A stretch of DNA of 8,933 nt. Origin: Thermoflexibacter sp. (GTDB lineage Bacteria > Bacteroidota > Bacteroidia > Cytophagales > Thermoflexibacteraceae). The translations under genes and the position numbers were made by a program. The DNA lies in NCBI GenBank assembly GCA_025455345.1, contig JALOMS010000156.1:1-8933 (forward strand). The letters are read 5' to 3'. Numbering within the stretch: position 1 is the stretch's first letter; every line of letters begins with the position of its first letter. Below, piece by piece: positions 5,413 through 8,933 of the stretch. The notes under the pieces were generated by a model, which saw only the letters and a program-made list of their open reading frames with translations, had not been told where the DNA came from and searched no databases.

Positions 5413-7980
5413 CTAAAATACATACCTCAGCGTAGTTCCCCACGTCCTTGGGTCGCCAAGTACCGCGCCGTAGTGTCCAGCATTGCCCGCCGCAGGCAGG
5501 AGTTGCTCAAAGTAGTTCTGATTGAACAGATTGCGTCCCCACAGGAAAACGGAAATACCATTGGAAGCGCGAAAACCAATCCGCCCATTGGCAAGTGCGT
5601 AGCCATCTATATTTAAAAACTTGGAAGGGGAGGGGCTGGAAGAAAACGAAGAACGATAGAAGCCATCTATTGCTACAAAGTATTTTCCCTTCAATCCCAA
5701 CAAGTTACCTCTTGTAGAAGCCTCTCCACTGATAGAGCCTGCCCACTTAGAAATCCCAGGTAGGCTACCCCCTGAAATATCTTTGAAAGCAGTAGGCGCA
5801 CCTGTTTCTTCCAAAGGTACGGGCGCATTAGTAAAAGATATGTATTTGCCATCAGTATAAGCAAGCGAAGCATTGAAAGAGAGGCTGTTATTTATCCTCA
5901 AACTGCCGTCTGCCTCTATGCCAAATACCCGTACTCGCTCGGCATTGGCAAGGTAGCCTCTGTTCACCCCTACCTCTGCGGTCTGCACTTGGGTCTGAAA
6001 ATCTTTGATTTCTGTATTGTAAACGGTGAGATTAAAAGTTGCTTGTGGACTTGGCTCCGTCTTGATACCAAACTCTACGTGGGTTACATACTCTGGTTTT
6101 ATCCTTGCCAAGTCGACCAAAACTTCTCCACTTGCCGTAGGAAGTCCACCCAAATTGACCCCGACAGGCTTGTAACTATTGGAATAAGTGGCAAAAGCAT
6201 TGAATTTTTTGAAAGGTTTATAAGCAAGCGTAAGTTGCCCTGAAAAGTTTTGTTCTTCTGCATTGACATTGAACGCCTGATTGGTGTAAACGGCATTTTT
6301 TAAGGCAACAAGTGCAGGTACAGTGGTTTGTAAACCTCCGTAGGTTTGTCTGCTAAAATCCACGTCTTTCTTGTCGTAGTTAAAACGAAGCCCAGCCAAT
6401 ACATGGAATTTGTCTGTAAGAGCATAGTCAAGCTGTCCAAAAGCCGCCGCTCCCAAAGAGTTAAGCGTGGAAGTGGTTTGGATTCCAAAACCTTCAAATA
6501 GCCCAGGGGTACGCCACAAGGCAGAAGTAGAACTTTGCGAAAATCTCCACTGCGCCGCACCAGACTCTTCTATATGCACAGGATTGGTTACTAAGTTTTG
6601 TCCAATGAAAAATACACCCAAAACGCCACTTAATTTAGGAGAAAAACTGCCTGCGTATCTGACTTCTTGCGACCAATTTTTATGCACAGAGGTTGCTTGC
6701 GACTTAGAAAGCACAGGAAGCCCTGTAAAATCTCTGTCGTTCAAAGGGTCCCAGTCCCAAAAACGCCACGCAGAGGTAGAAGTGAGTGTACCGCCTCCTA
6801 TTTTTGCGTCTATGTTCAGTGAAACGCCTCCGAGGTCATTACCAGAACGCCAAGGGGAATCCGTATCTATCAGTCTATCAAAGGGATTGGTGCTTGGCAA
6901 TTTATAACCTAAGTCTGCAATGATGTTGTTAAATTGGCGGTAAGCAGGGCGTTGGGTCGTTACTACTCCTGCTACTACTTGGGCATAGCCTGTGGGTCTT
7001 TGTCTGGAATAATCTCCAATCAAGGTGATATTTATTTTGTCAGTAGGTGTAAATAACAATTGCCCTCTAAAACCCAAGTTATTCAAAGAATTTTCGGGTC
7101 TTTCAGTCCGTACATTGTAAAGAACTCCATCTCTTTGCGTGCCAGAAAAAGAAAAACGACCTGCTATTTTTTTAGTCAAAGCACCTGTAATAGAGGCTTT
7201 TGACTGCATAAAACCATAGTTGCCATAGCTCACTTCAAAAGAACCACCTGTCTCGAAACTTGGCGCACGTGTCGTAATATTGAATGCTCCTGCGGTGGTG
7301 TTTTTCCCAAAAAGTGTGCCTTGCGGTCCCCTCAATACCTCTACCTGCTCTATGTCTATGAAATCCAACGTAGTAGCGGCAGGGCGCGCATAATAAACTC
7401 CGTCCACATAAAAGCCCACCCCAGGGTCTATGCCGTCATTGGTAAGTCCAAAAGTAGAGCCTAAGCCTCTGATATTCAAGGTAGTATTTCTTGGATTGGA
7501 AGAATAAAGCTGTACCGTAGGGACTAACTCCTTCAAACGATTTACGTTGAAAGCACCAGCGTCTTCTACTGTAAAGCCGCGAATCACAGTCATAGGAATA
7601 GGCGTTTCTTGCACCGATTCTTGCCTCCTTCTTGCGGTAACGATTATTTCTGCAAGCTGATTCAGGTCTTCGTCAAGTTTGATTTCTACCTTATTTTCAT
7701 TGATGACCAATTCTTTTTTCAAGTAACCCAAATAGGAAACAATGACTGTAAAAGGCAGTTTTTGCCCTGTAATCAAGTAAAATTCGCCATTAGCGTCCGT
7801 AGTGGCACCATTGGTTGTGCCTTTGATAGCCACTGTTGCGCCTACCAATTTTTCATTGGAGCGCGAGTCTATGACCGTTCCAGAAACGGTAGCATTAATG
7901 ACAGGTTTGTCTTGTGCTTGTAAGAAAAAGGGAAATACAAGTATCGATATATAAAAAGTAGTTTTTAAAATTAGTTTCAT
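5413..7980 (-). CDS. TonB-dependent outer-membrane receptor, sulfur-poor, probably for sulfur-related substrate uptake
   Basis: This 855-residue receptor has a signal peptide (to about residue 23, FFLQAQ). A carboxypeptidase-regulatory-like/TonB N-terminal extension follows at about 29-102 (VSGTVIDSRSNEKLVGATV, TDANGEFYLI). A TonB-box-like EIIVTARRR is at 111-119, the plug domain at about 122-238 with LRGPQGTLFGKNTTAG (216-231), and a 22-strand barrel runs to the terminal TTLRYVF, which ends in the expected phenylalanine. It imports a ligand across the outer membrane using ExbBD-TonB energy, and the ligand cannot be read from sequence. The protein has no cysteine and only three methionines (1, 130 and one near residue 257), whereas the DUF5916 protein here has seven Cys plus Met in 753. 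It lies downstream of a poly-Cys leader ORF and a TauE/SafE gene on the same strand, with no consensus -7 box in the 219-base gap. I therefore infer control from the leader and a role in sulfur acquisition. Confidence 0.93.
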   Translation of the reverse strand: MKLILKTTFYISILVFPFFLQAQDKPVINATVSGTVIDSRSNEKLVGATVAIKGTTNGATTDANGEFYLITGQKLPFTVIVSYLGYLKKELVINENKVEIKLDEDLNQLAEIIVTARRRQESVQETPIPMTVIRGFTVEDAGAFNVNRLKELVPTVQLYSSNPRNTTLNIRGLGSTFGLTNDGIDPGVGFYVDGVYYARPAATTLDFIDIEQVEVLRGPQGTLFGKNTTAGAFNITTRAPSFETGGSFEVSYGNYGFMQSKASITGALTKKIAGRFSFSGTQRDGVLYNVRTERPENSLNNLGFRGQLLFTPTDKINITLIGDYSRQRPTGYAQVVAGVVTTQRPAYRQFNNIIADLGYKLPSTNPFDRLIDTDSPWRSGNDLGGVSLNIDAKIGGGTLTSTSAWRFWDWDPLNDRDFTGLPVLSKSQATSVHKNWSQEVRYAGSFSPKLSGVLGVFFIGQNLVTNPVHIEESGAAQWRFSQSSTSALWRTPGLFEGFGIQTTSTLNSLGAAAFGQLDYALTDKFHVLAGLRFNYDKKDVDFSRQTYGGLQTTVPALVALKNAVYTNQAFNVNAEEQNFSGQLTLAYKPFKKFNAFATYSNSYKPVGVNLGGLPTASGEVLVDLARIKPEYVTHVEFGIKTEPSPQATFNLTVYNTEIKDFQTQVQTAEVGVNRGYLANAERVRVFGIEADGSLRINNSLSFNASLAYTDGKYISFTNAPVPLEETGAPTAFKDISGGSLPGISKWAGSISGEASTRGNLLGLKGKYFVAIDGFYRSSFSSSPSPSKFLNIDGYALANGRIGFRASNGISVFLWGRNLFNQNYFEQLLPAAGNAGHYGAVLGDPRTWGTTLRYVF

Positions 7981-8078
7981 GTTTGTTAATGATGAATTAT
8001 GGGTTATAAATTATAGATTTTTAAATAACTGATTATCAATTACTTAATTAATAATAAAAAATCATTTAAAAAAATAGT

Positions 8079-8123
8079 GTAAGATTTATGTAAGACTGCA
8101 CAAGCAATCCAAAATGTGTAAGC
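8079..8123. repeat. Three TGTAAG words, two in tandem at 10-base spacing
   Basis: TGTAAGA occurs at 8079-8085 and 8089-8095 on the plus strand, and TGTAAGC at 8117-8123. The tandem pair with a 10-base period resembles the half-site spacing of response-regulator operators, but the region is AT-rich and lies inside the transcribed leader if transcription starts upstream. Confidence 0.3.
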
Positions 8124-8165
8124 ATACCACACGCCTCTAAGCGTTTATGCAAAGCAAATCCAAAT
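8097..8165. repeat. Imperfect direct repeats flanking the leader stem-loop
   Basis: The plus strand reads TGCACAAGCAATCCAAAA at 8097-8114 and TGCAAAGCAAATCCAAAT at 8148-8165, identical at most positions once one-base gaps are allowed and offset by 51 bases. In the transcript (minus strand) they read as GGAUUGCUU- and GGAUUUGCUUU-type segments on either side of the stem-loop at 8122-8150. Such duplicated segments could form alternative pairings or bind one regulator twice. Confidence 0.45.
8122..8150 (-). promoter_or_regulatory. Leader RNA stem-loop
   Basis: Inverted repeats GCATA (8122-8126) with TATGC (8146-8150) and ACGC (8131-8134) with GCGT (8141-8144) can form a two-part stem of 5 + 4 bp, with an asymmetric internal loop (four bases against one) and a 6-base terminal loop. 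It lies about 50 bases after the poly-Cys ORF stop and about 140 bases before the receptor start, the position expected for a control structure. It is not followed by a U-run, so it is not a simple terminator. Confidence 0.4.
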
Positions 8166-8199
8166 GATTAAAATAAGGAAACCCTTGAAAGAGAAGGTA

Positions 8200-8310
8200 T
8201 TAGCAACAACAACAGCAACAACACATTAGGTAAAGAGTGTTAGAGGAATAAGCAGAACAGACAACATTAGTCATGTTGTAATTATTTGGAAATGAAGTTT
8301 TTGTGTTCAT
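8200..8310 (-). CDS. Small poly-cysteine leader peptide (36 aa, ends in seven Cys)
   Basis: An ATG at 8310 opens a 36-codon frame that begins MNTKTSFPNN, passes through TNVVCSAYSSN and ends LYLMCCCCCCC before a TAA (8202-8200). The seven terminal cysteine codons at 8223-8203 mix UGU and UGC (TGT TGT TGC TGT TGT TGT TGC). There is an eighth Cys at residue 18, no signal peptide and no membrane segment. A run of one amino acid immediately before the stop, upstream of a biosynthesis or uptake gene, is the classic form of an attenuator leader peptide; Cys-rich upstream ORFs are known to control cysteine-supply genes in mycobacteria. I infer that ribosome pausing at these codons when Cys-tRNA is scarce controls the TonB receptor gene 219 bases downstream. 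The TauE/SafE neighbour supports a sulfur theme. A start at the internal ATG of codon 13 is possible. Alternatives are a metal-sensing uORF, a small Cys peptide with its own function, or a chance reading of an AAC-rich tract. Confidence 0.68.
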   Translation of the reverse strand: MNTKTSFPNNYNMTNVVCSAYSSNTLYLMCCCCCCC

Positions 8311-8336
8311 AATGATTTTATAAAATTTATATTTCC

Positions 8337-8344
8337 CAAAAATG
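8337..8344 (-). promoter_or_regulatory. Near-consensus -7 box (CATTTTTG) before the poly-Cys leader
   Basis: Read on the minus strand, 8344-8337 is CATTTTTG, one mismatch from TAnnTTTG. It would start transcription about 20 bases before the leader ATG at 8310, a short 5' end typical of leader-peptide transcripts. The direct repeats at 8375-8395 then fall at roughly -45 to -65, the usual place for an activator site. No -33 TTG is visible, which would fit an activator-dependent promoter. Confidence 0.35.
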
Positions 8345-8374
8345 ATTTTAGGTCAGGAATTGGCACCTTTCTAC

Positions 8375-8395
8375 GTCAGAAGGTTGTCAGAAGGT
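8375..8395. repeat. Perfect 10-base direct repeat, candidate operator
   Basis: GTCAGAAGGT occurs twice, at 8375-8384 and 8386-8395, separated by one T (11-base period, one helical turn). A degenerate third copy (GTCAGGAAT) starts at 8352. The first copy also pairs with ACCTTTCT at 8365-8372, with one bulged base, to form a 7-bp hairpin. The region lies between the TauE/SafE stop and the leader ORF, upstream of the candidate -7 box, and fits tandem binding of an activator. It is outside any coding sequence. Confidence 0.5.
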
Positions 8396-8423
8396 CATAG
8401 AGCCTGTTCTCTCGCTTCGTTCT

Positions 8424-8933
8424 TTATAAAACAGATGTATATAATGTTCTCATACTCAATAAAATAATCACAATTCCTACCAAAATCATAAAAAACTTGC
8501 GATTGATTTTTGTACACAAATAAGCGGCAAAAGGAGCGGCAATCACTCCGCCAATCAGCAAGCCAATAATTGCCTGCCAATTATAATCTTTCAAGAAAAA
8601 GAAAAACGTTCCTGCGCCTGCAAAGGCAATAAAAAACTCTGCCAAATTTACTGTCCCAACGGTGTAGCGCGTATCTCTGCCGTTTTTGAGCAAGGTAGAA
8701 ACCACTACGGGACCCCAGCCACCACCGCCAATAGCGTCTAAGAAGCCACCCAAAAATGCCAAAGGGTATAAGTTCTTGGTTTTGGTCTTTTTCCTATCTC
8801 TACTGATTGCTTTCTTAATCACTATTCCACCCATAATAAGCAGATAAACAGCTACATACGGCTTCACAATTTTCCCATCAAAGTTACTCAAAAGATAGGC
8901 ACCTATAATGACCCCTATGCACCCAGGAATAAT
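8424..8933 (-). CDS. TauE/SafE (TSUP) family permease, C-terminal part (N-terminus off window)
   Basis: The frame is open from the right edge to the TAA at 8426-8424, giving 169 residues; the true start lies outside the window. The visible part begins IIPGCIGVIIGAYLLSN and KPYVAVYLLIMGGIV, followed by a basic cytoplasmic loop (SRDRKKTKTKN). The second TSUP repeat then has the family signature LGGFLDAIGGGGWGPVV, then TVGTVNLAEFFIAFAG and three more membrane helices. TSUP proteins are usually about 250-260 residues, so about 85-90 are missing. The family moves sulfite, sulfonates or other small sulfur and organic anions across the inner membrane, with direction and substrate varying. A TTG at 8891 is internal and should not be taken as the start. 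The leader ORF begins 113 bases downstream on the same strand. In Bacteroidota this family is often found near assimilatory sulfate-reduction genes (general recollection). Confidence 0.9.
   Translation of the reverse strand: MIPGCIGVIIGAYLLSNFDGKIVKPYVAVYLLIMGGIVIKKAISRDRKKTKTKNLYPLAFLGGFLDAIGGGGWGPVVVSTLLKNGRDTRYTVGTVNLAEFFIAFAGAGTFFFFLKDYNWQAIIGLLIGGVIAAPFAAYLCTKINRKFFMILVGIVIILLSMRTLYTSVL

Larger units (their letters stand above)
7981..8199 (-). promoter_or_regulatory. Structured 5' leader between the poly-Cys ORF and the TonB receptor gene
   Basis: These 219 bases hold no gene of convincing length. A search for TAnnTTTG on the minus strand finds no match, so the receptor transcript probably starts upstream of the leader ORF. 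The region carries the stem-loop at 8122-8150, imperfect direct repeats on either side of it, three CTTACA words and a very AT-rich final 100 bases. Just after the leader ORF stop a small hairpin (8086-level arms AAGG at 8183-8186 and CCTT at 8175-8178, read on the minus strand) is followed by AUUUU, which is too weak to call a terminator. No known riboswitch signature (cobalamin, SAM-I, TPP) was recognised. Confidence 0.45.

Noticed and set aside
6467..6907. 146-codon plus-strand ORF inside the TonB receptor gene
   Set aside because: It is opposite an intact receptor reading frame, with no start context or recognisable domain.
5413..7980. SusC-type glycan receptor
   Set aside because: The N-terminal extension resembles SusC proteins, but no SusD partner gene adjoins it, the plug motif LRGPQGTLFGKNTTAG is of the siderophore/small-ligand receptor type, and the length (855) is below the usual 1000 or so.
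8066..8125. 19-codon ORF (MLTHFGLLVQ...) on the minus strand in the leader
   Set aside because: It has no promoter or start context, lies within the proposed stem-loop region, and its composition is what AT-rich DNA gives by chance.
8203..8223. AAC-rich triplet tract as a plain microsatellite
   Set aside because: The tract is interrupted (GCA at two points) in a way that keeps every codon as Cys in the minus-strand frame, ends at a stop, and is preceded by a start 87 bases upstream. A chance origin remains possible, so it is listed as an alternative in the leader entry.
7981..8310. Known riboswitch (cobalamin, SAM-I, TPP) before the TonB receptor
   Set aside because: TonB receptor genes are often under cobalamin riboswitches, but I could not find the conserved core of any of these classes. 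Only an Rfam covariance search would settle it.
8395..8580. 61-codon minus-strand ORF overlapping the TauE/SafE gene end
   Set aside because: It is another frame of the permease gene; the permease frame has clear TSUP motifs.
1..8933. Mobile element, CRISPR array, tRNA or rRNA
   Set aside because: No transposase or integrase motif, no terminal inverted repeats bounding genes, no regularly spaced repeats and no cloverleaf or rRNA segments were seen.

Overview
The window looks like chromosomal DNA from a member of the Bacteroidota, probably a Cytophagales-type bacterium. The evidence is an AT-rich sequence, TAnnTTTG-type -7 promoter boxes instead of sigma70 boxes, start codons with A-rich leaders and no Shine-Dalgarno sequence, a DUF5916/CBM9-like outer-membrane protein, and a TonB-dependent receptor carrying an N-terminal carboxypeptidase-regulatory-like domain. 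I see no transposase, integrase, tRNA, rRNA or CRISPR array.

Layout. Positions 1-1140 (-) hold the N-terminal 380 residues of a D-aminoacylase-like amidohydrolase lipoprotein that runs off the left edge. Divergent from it are an AraC-type regulator (1255-2070, +) and a small VOC/glyoxalase-fold protein (2145-2525, +). The VOC gene collides tail to tail with a DUF423 membrane protein gene (2522-2899, -), and the two stop codons overlap in one TTAA. A two-way promoter region separates DUF423 from a DUF5916 outer-membrane protein gene with a TTG start (3040-5301, +). A strong symmetrical hairpin (5375-5406) ends this gene and the converging TonB-dependent receptor gene (5413-7980, -). Upstream of the receptor, on the same strand, lie a 219-base structured leader, a 36-codon small ORF ending in seven consecutive cysteine codons (8200-8310), an intergenic stretch with a perfect 10-base direct repeat, and the C-terminal part of a TauE/SafE (TSUP) transporter gene that runs off the right edge (8424-8933).

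The most interesting part is the right end. A TauE/SafE permease (a family handling sulfite, sulfonates and related sulfur anions), a seven-cysteine leader peptide and a TonB receptor lie in series on one strand. The 855-residue receptor has no cysteine and only three methionines. I infer a sulfur-acquisition locus in which translation of the poly-Cys leader senses charged Cys-tRNA and controls the outer-membrane receptor, which is itself economical in sulfur. This is an inference from sequence and context. The mechanism (attenuation, Rho access or translational coupling) cannot be settled from the sequence alone.

The remaining genes look like ordinary single-gene chromosomal content, apart from an amidohydrolase that has lost the canonical HxH metal motif.
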